From NCBI RefSeq assembly GCF_947259545.1, contig NZ_CAMYMK010000002.1:310001-374000 (forward strand): a stretch of DNA of 64,000 nt, given 5' to 3'. Under the pieces are notes generated by a model. That model saw nothing but the letters and a program-made list of their open reading frames with translations. It did no database searches and had not been told where the DNA came from. Position 1 is the stretch's first letter. Each line of letters opens with the position of its first letter. The stretch is from an uncultured Marinobacter sp. Its GTDB lineage: Bacteria; Pseudomonadota; Gammaproteobacteria; Pseudomonadales; Oleiphilaceae. Position numbers and translations under genes: made by a program. Shown here piece after piece: positions 45,839-53,462 of the stretch.

Positions 45839-46525
45839 TCAGGCAGCGTGGGGAAGCACGCCGTAGTATATGGCACTGAAATGCAGTGCGCTGCCGCCGA
45901 TTACAAACAGGTGCCACACGGCATGCATGTAGGGAACGCGGTCGGCCAGGTAAAAAATGACGCCGGCGGTATAAGCCACGCCACCGGCTATGGTCAGGTA
46001 CAGGGCCGTTTCACTCAGGTTGGCCACCAGATCTGATGAAGCAAAGGTGATCAGCCAGCCCATCGCTATGTAAATGCCCACTCGCGCCAGTTTGAAGCGG
46101 TTCTTGAAAATCACCTTGAGCACGACGCCGGTGATGGCCAGGGACCAGATGATCGCAAACAGCGTCCAGCCGGTGGCGCCACGCATGTTAACCAGCAGAA
46201 ACGGTGTGTAGGTACCCGCGATCAGCAGAAAGATGGCGCAGTGATCCAGTGTTTTGAACGTGGCTCGCCATTTCGGGTGACGGACACCGTGATACAGCGC
46301 TGAGGCCATGTACAGCAAGATCAGCGACGCACCAAAAATGCTGAAGCTGACAACCTTCCAGACGTCTCCCATCTGGCTGGCGGCAACAACCAGTACTACG
46401 GTGCCGATAACACTGAGAATCGCACCCAGTCCGTGAGTGGCACTGTTCAGCCACTCTTCAATTTGGTGATGTATGGTCTGTACGGTTTCCGGGGTTTTCA
46501 TTGCTTTGGGATCCAAGTCTGTCAT
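45839..46525 (-). CDS. Hemolysin III / PAQR family membrane protein (YqfA/TrhA-like)
   Basis: A 228-residue protein with seven predicted membrane segments, of the HlyIII/PAQR family, which includes animal adiponectin receptors. Signature residues: NSATHGLGAILS (conserved His), SALYHGVRHPKWR with the ligand Ser/His, HCAIFLLIAGTYTPFLL (Asp replaced by the preceding DHCAIF motif), and the zinc-site His pair near the C-terminus, YMHAVWHLFVIGGSALHF. E. coli TrhA is tied to membrane energetics and belongs to the predicted FabR regulon. A FabR-like palindrome lies 18 bp before the start here. Despite the family name, hemolysis is unlikely. Confidence 0.92.
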   Translation of the reverse strand: MTDLDPKAMKTPETVQTIHHQIEEWLNSATHGLGAILSVIGTVVLVVAASQMGDVWKVVSFSIFGASLILLYMASALYHGVRHPKWRATFKTLDHCAIFLLIAGTYTPFLLVNMRGATGWTLFAIIWSLAITGVVLKVIFKNRFKLARVGIYIAMGWLITFASSDLVANLSETALYLTIAGGVAYTAGVIFYLADRVPYMHAVWHLFVIGGSALHFSAIYYGVLPHAA

Positions 46526-46542
46526 GGCTGATACCGTACTTC

Positions 46543-46560
46543 AGCGTACAAGTGTACGCA
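46543..46560 (-). promoter_or_regulatory. FabR-like palindromic operator before the hemolysin III gene
   Basis: AGCGTACAAGTGTACGCA, with 6-bp perfect arms GCGTAC/GTACGC and a 4-bp centre, matches the enterobacterial FabR/YijC operator pattern AGCGTACA-N-N-TGTACGCT. It lies 18-35 bp before the start codon on the minus strand, downstream of a possible -10 (CATACT). Confidence 0.6.
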
Positions 46561-46636
46561 ACGACTAAAGTATGATGGTTGTGTGAATTCATGCATAAGT
46601 GCCGGGCAATGCATGGAAATTCTTCCCCCGGGGGGG

Positions 46637-47344
46637 CTATTTCTGTTCCGGTTTGAATGCACTCTTGATCCGGGAAAATGTGGCCGGCACCACGCCCAGC
46701 CAGGAGGCCAGCTGATTGTCGGGCACCCGTTTCACCAGTTCCGGGTATTCCTCCAGTAGCAGCAGGTATCGTTCCCGGGCTGACATGGTCTGCTTACGGA
46801 ACTCACGCATACTGGTGAGCTCGGCCAGTTCTTCGGTCAGCGCCAGGGCAAAGCCATTCCATACGCCTTCACCCTGTTTTTGCAGGGTTGAGCGGAAGGC
46901 TGTGAAATCTGCTACCCACAGGGTTGCAGGTGTTACGGAGGTCAGGCAAAGCGTATTACGGGCTGTCCGGCTGCGGCCGAAAACTGGCCAGACCATGTCT
47001 CCTTCGGTGAAAAATTGGTGCACAGCGGTCTTGCCGCTTGGCGCTTCCCGAAAGAGCCGCAGAATACCGTACTGGATCAGATACACGTGTTCCCAGGGGG
47101 CGTCGTGCCGTTCCAGCGAGTGTTCCGTGTCCACCCTGTGTTGATGGAACAGGTGAGACAGGTCATTAAGGAACAGGTGCTCCGGCGTTGTCGGATCGTT
47201 GCTCAGGTGTATGCCAAAAATTCGGCTGAGGCTGTTGACCAGCGCCTGCTGGGCTCCGGCCGCCTGCCGTTTGATGATCTCCGGGTTGTTGTCGCTCAGA
47301 TAGCAGGGAGCGGATGACAGAGGTGAGCCGGTTTGCATTTTCAT
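46637..47344 (-). CDS. Crp/Fnr family transcriptional regulator
   Basis: A 235-residue regulator with a cyclic-nucleotide-binding-like beta roll (about 50-150, GILRLFREAPSGKTAVHQFFTEGDMVWPVF), a dimer helix, and a C-terminal winged helix (VPDNQLASWLGVVPATFSRIKSAF). The N-terminus has only one Cys, so it is not an [4Fe-4S] FNR; the cAMP-binding residues of CRP are not apparent either. It may be a Dnr-like or unknown-signal member. It lies near narK2-narK1 on the same strand but is separated from it by the Yip1 and hemolysin III genes. Confidence 0.88.
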   Translation of the reverse strand: MKMQTGSPLSSAPCYLSDNNPEIIKRQAAGAQQALVNSLSRIFGIHLSNDPTTPEHLFLNDLSHLFHQHRVDTEHSLERHDAPWEHVYLIQYGILRLFREAPSGKTAVHQFFTEGDMVWPVFGRSRTARNTLCLTSVTPATLWVADFTAFRSTLQKQGEGVWNGFALALTEELAELTSMREFRKQTMSARERYLLLLEEYPELVKRVPDNQLASWLGVVPATFSRIKSAFKPEQK

Positions 47345-47517
47345 TACCTGTAAGCTCTTTTACGGTCAGTGATTCTGCAGTATTCCAGTAAGTAAAACGC
47401 ATGTTAAATGACTTGAATCATTAAGCATTATAGGCGGAATCAATAACACCGAAAGCGTAGAGGGAGTGATAGACTTTCCGGCTTGAACTCATTCTTCAGG
47501 TACTCTCCGGAGCTCCC

Positions 47518-48438
47518 ATGGCAGCGGCCCTGGCCCTTTTCTACAAACTGCTTCCCCTCTACGTCACGGTTGCGCTCGGGTGGGTCGCCGGCCGGTATCT
47601 GGAGGCCAGCGGCAAACACATAGCGGGGATCATGCTCTACATTGTCACCCCCTCGGTGGTGTTTTCCGGTGTGATGGCCGCACCGCTGTCCGCGGAAGTC
47701 ATCCTGCTGCCGTTCCTGACGTTTGGTCTGTGTTCGGTCATCGGGGTGGGGCATCTCTGGATCGCAAGGCGGTTTATTACCGACGGCAGTGCCAGTCTGA
47801 TGCCGCTGTCCGTGGGGACAGGCAACACCGGTTACTTTGGCATTCCGGTGGCCCTGTTGCTGTTCGGGCAGGAGGGCCTGGCGCTGTATATCGTGTGCAT
47901 GCTTGGCACTACGCTGTTCGAGAATTCAGTGGGCTTCTATCTGGCCGCACGGGGCCGCTATGGCCTTAAAGATGCCCTGGTGCGGGTAGCGAGGCTGCCG
48001 TCGGTGTACGCGTTTCTGCTGGCGGTTGCGCTGAACCTGTCCGGAATCTCCATCCCCGACGTGTTTGTCCCACTGTTTGATAACCTGCGTGGCACCTACA
48101 GCATCCTTGGAATGATGATTATCGGCATGGGCATCCTGAGTTTTCGAGGGCTGGCGGGTAATCTTCGGTTTACCGGACTGGCGTTCCTGGGCAAGTTTGT
48201 AACCTGGCCGGTGGTCGCGCTGTTGTTCTGGTGGCTGGACGCCAACATTTTCGGGGTTTACGACCTGGCGGTCTATCAGGCCATTTTCCTTATTTCCATT
48301 ACGCCGATCGCTGCCAACACGGTGGTCATTGCCACGCTACTGGACACCGCACCGAGACAGGCGGCGGGCACCGCGCTGCTCAGTACGCTGTTTGCGTTGG
48401 CATTTATTCCTGTGATGGTGGCGTTGGTTCTGCCGTAA
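47518..48438 (+). CDS. AEC family transporter (auxin efflux carrier-like permease)
   Basis: A 306-residue membrane protein with ten hydrophobic segments. The AEC signature in TM4 is present: PLSVGTGNTGYFGIPVALLLFG, and the second-half repeat ITPIAANTVVIATLLD contains the crossover motif with Asn-Thr. Bacterial members export or import small organic acids. The start ATG at 47518 follows CCGGAGCTCCC. The last 35 bp overlap the 3' end of the convergent CDF gene. Substrate unknown. Confidence 0.88.
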   Translation: MAAALALFYKLLPLYVTVALGWVAGRYLEASGKHIAGIMLYIVTPSVVFSGVMAAPLSAEVILLPFLTFGLCSVIGVGHLWIARRFITDGSASLMPLSVGTGNTGYFGIPVALLLFGQEGLALYIVCMLGTTLFENSVGFYLAARGRYGLKDALVRVARLPSVYAFLLAVALNLSGISIPDVFVPLFDNLRGTYSILGMMIIGMGILSFRGLAGNLRFTGLAFLGKFVTWPVVALLFWWLDANIFGVYDLAVYQAIFLISITPIAANTVVIATLLDTAPRQAAGTALLSTLFALAFIPVMVALVLP

Positions 48439-49069
48439 ATGTCCGGGAGGCCGGTGCGTTCTGCGCTCCTCGGATATCGTCGCGGGCGTGGCGCACCACA
48501 CTGATGCCCGAGGTAATGGCCAGACCGCCCATAACCGCTGCGACCGCCAGATCCGGCCAGGCGGTACCCGTACCGAAAACGCCGAGGGCTGCTACCATCA
48601 CCGCCATATTGCCGATGGCATCGTTGCGACTGCACAGCCATACCGAGCGCATGTCGGAATCGCCTTCCCGGAACTTGAATAGCATGATGGCAACGCCCAC
48701 GTTGGCCACCAGCGCGAGCAGGCCGACGGCGCCCATGGTCAGGGGTTCTGGCGTAATGCCGCTTTGCATCACCCAGATCGCCCGGCCCAGTACGGCGATG
48801 CCGAACACCGTCATGGTAATGCCTTTCACCATGGCGGCGCGGCCACGCCAGAGCATGCCCATGGAGAGCACAGAGAGCGAAAGCACGTAGTTGGCGCTGT
48901 CGCCGAAGAAGTCGATGGCATCGGCCATCAGGGACACGGAACCGGACTGCAGGCTGGCAATGCCCTCCACCAGGAACATGGCCAGGTTGACCCACAGGGC
49001 AATCCACAAGGCTTTACGAAAGCCCGGGGCGGGAGATTTGGGTTCGGGAGCAGAGCAATTACACGCCAT
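48404..49069 (-). CDS. Cation diffusion facilitator-type metal exporter
   Basis: A 221-residue membrane protein of the CDF superfamily (six segments; TM2 motif MADAIDFFGDSANYVLSL and TM5 motif SRNDAIGNMAVMVAALG give the metal-binding Asp and Asn residues). The N-terminus starts MACNCS, a Cys pair that may bind metal. The C-terminal cytoplasmic domain of larger CDFs is nearly absent. It is transcribed from a MerR-type promoter at 49098-49128 just downstream of cadR. Likely substrates are Cd, Zn or Pb, inferred from the regulator. Confidence 0.88.
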   Translation of the reverse strand: MACNCSAPEPKSPAPGFRKALWIALWVNLAMFLVEGIASLQSGSVSLMADAIDFFGDSANYVLSLSVLSMGMLWRGRAAMVKGITMTVFGIAVLGRAIWVMQSGITPEPLTMGAVGLLALVANVGVAIMLFKFREGDSDMRSVWLCSRNDAIGNMAVMVAALGVFGTGTAWPDLAVAAVMGGLAITSGISVVRHARDDIRGAQNAPASRTFTAEPTPPSQE

Positions 49070-49097
49070 GAATACCTCCTGTTATCAGAATGTATTC

Positions 49098-49128
49098 ATT
49101 AAAAACCCTGTAGCTACTACAGAGTCAA
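49098..49128 (-). promoter_or_regulatory. MerR-type promoter and operator of the CDF gene
   Basis: Minus strand -35 TTGACT (49123-49128) and -10 TTTAAT (49098-49103) are 19 bp apart, the long spacing activated by MerR proteins. The spacer contains the dyad CTGTAGTAGCTACAG. The layout resembles the PbrR/CadR operators I recall. Confidence 0.8.
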
Positions 49129-49149
49129 CGGATGGCTTGCGAAAAAACT

Positions 49150-49614
49150 TCAACGAGTTCCCGGGGTGTGGTGATGAGTACCGGGAATATGGTTGTGGTT
49201 GCTGGCTGGCGGTTCCCCGTCAGCTTCTGAGGTCAGGCCACCGAGAATGCCGCATTCACTGACCGTTCGGCCTTCCGAACAGGCTTTCTGGAGCCGTTCG
49301 AGGGTATCCTCCAGGCTGGCCAGCTCCCGCAGACGCTCGCGTACATGGTTAAGGTGACGCGCCAGCAGGGCATCCACTTCGCTGCAGTCGGCGTCCGGCT
49401 GATCGGCCAGGCGGATGAGTTCGCGGATTTCATCCTGGGCCATGTCGAGGTTGCGGCAACGTCTGATGAAGAGCAGGCGGTCGAGGTGGCTTTGACGGTA
49501 ATGCCGGTAACCGCTGGCCTGCCGATCGGGCTCAGGCACCAAACCAATCTTCTCGTAATAGCGAATGGTTTCTACCGGAATGCCGGTTGCCCTGGAGATT
49601 TCACCGATTTTCAT
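49150..49614 (-). CDS. cadR: Cd(II)/Pb(II)-responsive MerR regulator CadR
   Basis: A 154-residue MerR-family activator. The N-terminal winged helix is canonical (MKIGEISRATGIPVETIRYYEKIGL), followed by a dimer helix. Metal-site cysteines are as in CadR/PbrR: DADCSEVDALL, then ACSEGRTVSECGILGGL. The C-terminal tail has several His residues (NHNHIPGTHHHTPG), a feature of CadR. It probably activates the CDF gene through the operator at 49098-49128. It lies 26 bp after the TPM gene on the same strand, so it may also be co-transcribed with the upstream two-component genes. Confidence 0.9.
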   Translation of the reverse strand: MKIGEISRATGIPVETIRYYEKIGLVPEPDRQASGYRHYRQSHLDRLLFIRRCRNLDMAQDEIRELIRLADQPDADCSEVDALLARHLNHVRERLRELASLEDTLERLQKACSEGRTVSECGILGGLTSEADGEPPASNHNHIPGTHHHTPGTR

Positions 49615-49640
49615 GGTGCGGACCTTGGTGGATGATGGGG

Positions 49641-50699
49641 TTATTGTGGATAAGGGTAGCCATTACGGTCAAACCGCAGATCCCTGAAGGCAAAGCCATA
49701 GGGGCCAGAGTACCCCGGCACCAGGCGCCATTCATTATTGCGTCCGAAACGGATGGCATTGATCATCACGGTGAAATCCAGGCGCCATTCGCCATCTTCC
49801 AGCAGGAAAAAATAGGGCGAGCATGTGCGGGCATTGACGGGGTAGCGCAGCACGGCACGATTGTCCTGGTTGAACAGTTTTTCCGGCTGGCAGTTGCGGA
49901 GGCTCTTCGCCACGTTGTCCATTTGCGCCGGAGTCATTACCCGCTGGCCGAGCATCTCACGAGTCTGCTGTGAATAGATCGACAGCCGCGGATTGTTGTT
50001 GCGGTCTTCCATCGCCCGCCGGTAGCGCTCCAGGACTTCCCGGGGAGATGCGCCATCATTGAGCGCCACATCATCGTTCCGTCGGGAGGCTGTTCCTTCG
50101 CCAATCCTGGCATCCACCCGCGCACCACCCCCGCCGGAAGAGGCTGCCCAGCCCTCAGTGTCGAGATCCAGGCCGCTAGCCGCGTTGTTAGCCCGGGTGA
50201 TGAGCAGTTCCGTGGTGGCGAGGATGCCGTCTGCAACCCGGTCGGCGGCGAAAAATTCCGTCATCTGGTTATGTTCAACGTAGAAGACAAATGCGTCGGT
50301 ATAGATAGGCTCCAAGGCGTAACTGACTTCCAGGCGAACCTGGTTGGACTGGGCATCAATCACCAATAAAAGGCCGCGCGCGCTGTTGCTGGCTGCCCCT
50401 ATGTTGCCATCGCGAAAGTAGTTCACGGCAAACTGATTGATGTCCTCAATCCCCCTGGCGATCAGGATCCGGTAGTCGATATCGTGATCGGACAACAGGT
50501 AATCGTGGAAGCGCGTGATCCGGTCACGTTCGTCCGGGCTCAGCAAGTTGATGTGGTCTGTCACCCGCGGAACGGTCGCCAGTCGCTCGTTAGCCTGGTA
50601 GGCAATTGCCAGCACGACGGCTGCAAAGAGTCCCAGCATCACCAGTAATCGTATCCGTCCCGCCTGCCGGGCCTGGGGGAAGTGTCTCGAGGTATTCAT
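49641..50699 (-). CDS. TPM domain-containing protein
   Basis: A 352-residue protein with an N-terminal membrane anchor (about 17-35), then a TPM domain (about 45-175; features LSPDERDRITRFHDYLL, DHDIDYRILIARGIEDINQFA, ARGLLLVIDAQSNQVRLEVSYALEPIYTDAF), a family sometimes called TPM phosphatase. A low-complexity Gly-rich linker (SSGGGGARVDA, about 187) and an uncharacterised C-terminal part follow, with a few aromatic and Cys residues (ending RNGYPYPQ). It is encoded 13 bp after the sensor kinase gene and 26 bp before cadR. Its role in metal response is unknown. Confidence 0.8.
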   Translation of the reverse strand: MNTSRHFPQARQAGRIRLLVMLGLFAAVVLAIAYQANERLATVPRVTDHINLLSPDERDRITRFHDYLLSDHDIDYRILIARGIEDINQFAVNYFRDGNIGAASNSARGLLLVIDAQSNQVRLEVSYALEPIYTDAFVFYVEHNQMTEFFAADRVADGILATTELLITRANNAASGLDLDTEGWAASSGGGGARVDARIGEGTASRRNDDVALNDGASPREVLERYRRAMEDRNNNPRLSIYSQQTREMLGQRVMTPAQMDNVAKSLRNCQPEKLFNQDNRAVLRYPVNARTCSPYFFLLEDGEWRLDFTVMINAIRFGRNNEWRLVPGYSGPYGFAFRDLRFDRNGYPYPQ

Positions 50700-50712
50700 A
50701 ATAGGAGCTCCA

Positions 50713-52059
50713 CTATTCTCCGGCCCGGGGCAGTTTCACGCGGGCAACCAGCCCCTGTGCCGGCGTTGAGGTGAACTGCAGGGTGCCACCATAACCGGCC
50801 AGAATGTCCCTTACGATGGCCAGCCCCAAGCCATGCCCCGGTGTCTGCTCGTCCAGTCGCAAGCCCCGCTTACCGAGTGTATCGAGTTTTTCGGGTGCGA
50901 CACCGGGACCATCGTCACGGACTTCCAGAAGCAACTGATTGTCTTCCCGACTCAGGTACAGGGAGACCTGGTGTGAGGCCCACTTGCCCGCATTATCCAG
51001 TAGATTGCCCAGAATCTCGTTCAGGTCGTGCTCTTCGACCGGCCAGCGGGTTTCCGGTCCCAGTTCGGTATCCAGTTCGAAATTTTTGTCGGGGTAGAGT
51101 CGGCCCAGCATCCATAGCAGGTCGCGGGCCTGGCTGACCGGTTGTGCGGTCTTGCCCGCCTGGGGGCCGGCGAACCGGCTGCGGCGCATCTCGCTCTCGA
51201 GCTGACGATCGATGTCGGACAGTCGTTGGGCCAGCTGTTGTCGCATTTCCGGGTCAAGGGCACGGGTGTCATCTTCCAGGACCTGGCGAATGGCGGACAC
51301 CGGTGTTTTCACGCTGTGGGAGAGGTTGGCCAGGGCATCCCGGGAGCGGGTAAGCCTTTGGTCCAGGGTGTCCAGTAGCTGGTTCAACTGACTGATCAGA
51401 GGCTGGAACTCCGCGGGGGCGTCCACATCCAGTCGGTTGCTGGTACCGGTCTGCAGGGCCGTCAGGCCGTGCTGCAGCCGGGAAACCGAGCGCAGGGACC
51501 AGCGGATAGCCAGCCATATCGCGAGTATCAGTAATGTCAGAAGTATCGTGGACACGATGCCGGTCCAAAGGTGCAGTTCCTGCTGACTGTGCTGGAGGCT
51601 GGTCAGATCCTCTGCCACCACGATGACGACCGGCTCTCCGTTCAGGGTCAGGGCCTTGCGATAGGCCAGAAAATCGGCGACGGACGCATCAGTTGCCGGA
51701 GTGGTCTGGCGGACGAAACCAGTGTCTGTTTCGCTCAGCAAGGGTTCGAGAGCGTCCGACCATTGGGCCGGGGAGCTGTGAATCTGGTTGCCTGTACGCA
51801 GGGCAAAGGCGTGGTGGAAAACTTCTTCAAAATAGTCGCCCTCGGCGATATCCCGAATTTCCTGCGGGCCGGACTGCCGCAACTGGTGCTCCAGGAATGA
51901 CACTTCGTCCTGCAGACGGTCTTCAACGAATCCGCGGGCCATGCGTTCCAGCAGCAAGCCATGAACGATCCATGCCGCAATCATTAAAGCAATGGCGGCA
52001 GGCAGCAAAAGCGTGAGCAGGCTTTTACGGATGGAACGCCGGGGGTTAATCCAGGGCAT
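50713..52059 (-). CDS. Sensor histidine kinase of a copper-type two-component system
   Basis: A 448-residue membrane kinase from MPWINPRRSIRKSLL (ATG at 52059). It has TM1 (about 14-34), a periplasmic loop (about 35-145), TM2 (about 146-167), a linker resembling HAMP, the H-box LANLSHSVKTPVSAIR with His247, and an ATP-binding domain with NLLDNAGKWA (N-box) and GHGLGLAIVRDIL (G-box). The genes for its regulator overlap the start by 14 bp. CopS/CusS-like function is inferred from the divergent cupredoxin-copA-copB genes. Confidence 0.92.
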   Translation of the reverse strand: MPWINPRRSIRKSLLTLLLPAAIALMIAAWIVHGLLLERMARGFVEDRLQDEVSFLEHQLRQSGPQEIRDIAEGDYFEEVFHHAFALRTGNQIHSSPAQWSDALEPLLSETDTGFVRQTTPATDASVADFLAYRKALTLNGEPVVIVVAEDLTSLQHSQQELHLWTGIVSTILLTLLILAIWLAIRWSLRSVSRLQHGLTALQTGTSNRLDVDAPAEFQPLISQLNQLLDTLDQRLTRSRDALANLSHSVKTPVSAIRQVLEDDTRALDPEMRQQLAQRLSDIDRQLESEMRRSRFAGPQAGKTAQPVSQARDLLWMLGRLYPDKNFELDTELGPETRWPVEEHDLNEILGNLLDNAGKWASHQVSLYLSREDNQLLLEVRDDGPGVAPEKLDTLGKRGLRLDEQTPGHGLGLAIVRDILAGYGGTLQFTSTPAQGLVARVKLPRAGE

Positions 52060-52711
52060 TGAAGATGTACCCCTGGCCCCGACGGGTGGTGATGGCCTCC
52101 GCCCCGGTGATCTTTCGCAGCCGGCGGACATAGGCCTCAATGGTGTTATCGCTTGGGCTGTCGTTGAGGTTGTATAGCTGCTCCAGCAACTGTTCCTTGG
52201 AGAACAGCTGGCCCGGGCGGCTCATCAGGCAACGCAGCAGACGGAACTCGGTTCCGGTCAGGGAGTGCTCCCGGCCGTCGGGAGTTTGCAGGCACTGGCG
52301 GTATTCATCCAGCTCGAAGCCACCCGCGGTCAACTTCGCTTCCACCCGGCCTTCGCTGCGACGAATCAGGGCATTCAATCTTGCCAGCAATTCCTCGGTC
52401 TGGAATGGCTTGGCCAGATAATCGTCCGCACCGGCCTTAAGGCCATTCACCTTGTCCTGCCAGTCACCCCGGGCAGTCAGGATCAGTACCGGCATGGTCA
52501 GTTTGTCGGCGCGCCAGCTCTTGAGGACGTCCAGCCCGTTGCCATCGGGTAGCCCCAGGTCCAGCACAACGGCCCGGTAGTCTTCCTGTTTCCCAAGACG
52601 CTCTGCCTGTTTTGCGGTGCCAGCCTCGTCGACGGTAAAGCCCGAGGCTGTCAGCTGTCGGTTCAGGCTCTCGGCGATGAGAGGGTCGTCTTCCACCAGA
52701 AGCAATCGCAT
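52046..52711 (-). CDS. OmpR/PhoP-family response regulator
   Basis: A 221-residue regulator from MRLLLVEDDPLIAESL (ATG at 52711). The receiver domain has the acidic pair EDD at 7-9, phospho-acceptor Asp51 in VVLDLGLPDGNG, and Lys in YLAKPFQTEEL. The winged-helix DNA-binding domain ends with AYVRRLRKITGAEAITTRRGQGY. It is divergent from the cupredoxin gene; an 11-bp-period direct repeat at 52789-52806 could be its target. A longer frame upstream runs into the divergent promoter and is not family-like. Confidence 0.93.
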   Translation of the reverse strand: MRLLLVEDDPLIAESLNRQLTASGFTVDEAGTAKQAERLGKQEDYRAVVLDLGLPDGNGLDVLKSWRADKLTMPVLILTARGDWQDKVNGLKAGADDYLAKPFQTEELLARLNALIRRSEGRVEAKLTAGGFELDEYRQCLQTPDGREHSLTGTEFRLLRCLMSRPGQLFSKEQLLEQLYNLNDSPSDNTIEAYVRRLRKITGAEAITTRRGQGYIFNALD

Positions 52712-52788
52712 GCATAGTCCTGTATTTTGAAGTCGATTGAAGTGTAGGGCCGTTTGCTGAATGTAACCTGAAAAAGTGTTCATCGGAA

Positions 52789-52806
52789 AATTCAGCAAGA
52801 ATTCAG
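52789..52806. promoter_or_regulatory. Direct repeat AATTCAG-N4-AATTCAG, candidate regulator site
   Basis: Two exact 7-bp copies (52789-52795 and 52800-52806), 11 bp start to start, in the divergent region between the response regulator and cupredoxin genes. OmpR-family dimers bind half-sites at about one helical turn. Confidence 0.5.
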
Positions 52807-52865
52807 ATTGCGAAGGCAAAGTAGGGCTCACATTTGAAACATCACTTTATTCCGTGGAGAAAACG

Positions 52866-53462
52866 ATGAACCCGATACTCAAGATTGCAGCGCTTCCGGC
52901 ACTGGTCCTGGCATTTTCTTCAGGTGCCCATGCCGCCGGAAGTCACTCTGGTGGACACCACGGCGGCAAGGCCATGGGCGAGCCCGGCAACGCCGGGAAC
53001 GTGTCCCGCACGGTAGAAGTGACCATGCGCGACAACTATTACGAGCCTGAGTCGATTCATGTGCAGCCTGGTGAAACCATCCGTTTCAAGGTGACCAATG
53101 AAGGCGGGCTGGTGCACGAGTTCAACATTGGCACCGCCGATATGCACGAGGCCCACCAGGACGAAATGCAGATGATGGTGGAACACGGCGTGCTTAAAGG
53201 CGATCACATTAACCACGACATGATGAACATGGACATGGGAAACGGCCATTCCATGAAGCACGATGATCCTAACAGCTTATTGATGGAGCCGGGGGAGTCC
53301 AGGGAGATCATCTGGAAATTCACCAACGCCACCGATCTCGAGTTTGCCTGCAACGTGCCTGGCCATTACCAGGCGGGTATGTACGGTGACATCAAGATTG
53401 ATTCAACGGTTGCGGCCAAAGATCGCGTCGAAGGGGAATCTGACAGTGAGTCTGTGCAATGA
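52866..53462 (+). CDS. Periplasmic cupredoxin-domain protein (copper-binding)
   Basis: A 198-residue protein with a signal peptide (about 1-20, ending AHAAG). A His/Gly stretch follows (SHSGGHHGGK). The cupredoxin fold has type-1 copper ligands: His in LVHEFNIG, then Cys, His and Met in ACNVPGHYQAGM. Between the strands is an insert of Met, His and Asp (HDMMNMDMGNGHSMKHDD, about residues 118-136) that could bind Cu(I). The start ATG at 52866 is preceded by GTGGAGAAAACG. The last bases overlap the oxidase gene (ATGA). It probably delivers or buffers copper for CopA. Confidence 0.9.
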   Translation: MNPILKIAALPALVLAFSSGAHAAGSHSGGHHGGKAMGEPGNAGNVSRTVEVTMRDNYYEPESIHVQPGETIRFKVTNEGGLVHEFNIGTADMHEAHQDEMQMMVEHGVLKGDHINHDMMNMDMGNGHSMKHDDPNSLLMEPGESREIIWKFTNATDLEFACNVPGHYQAGMYGDIKIDSTVAAKDRVEGESDSESVQ

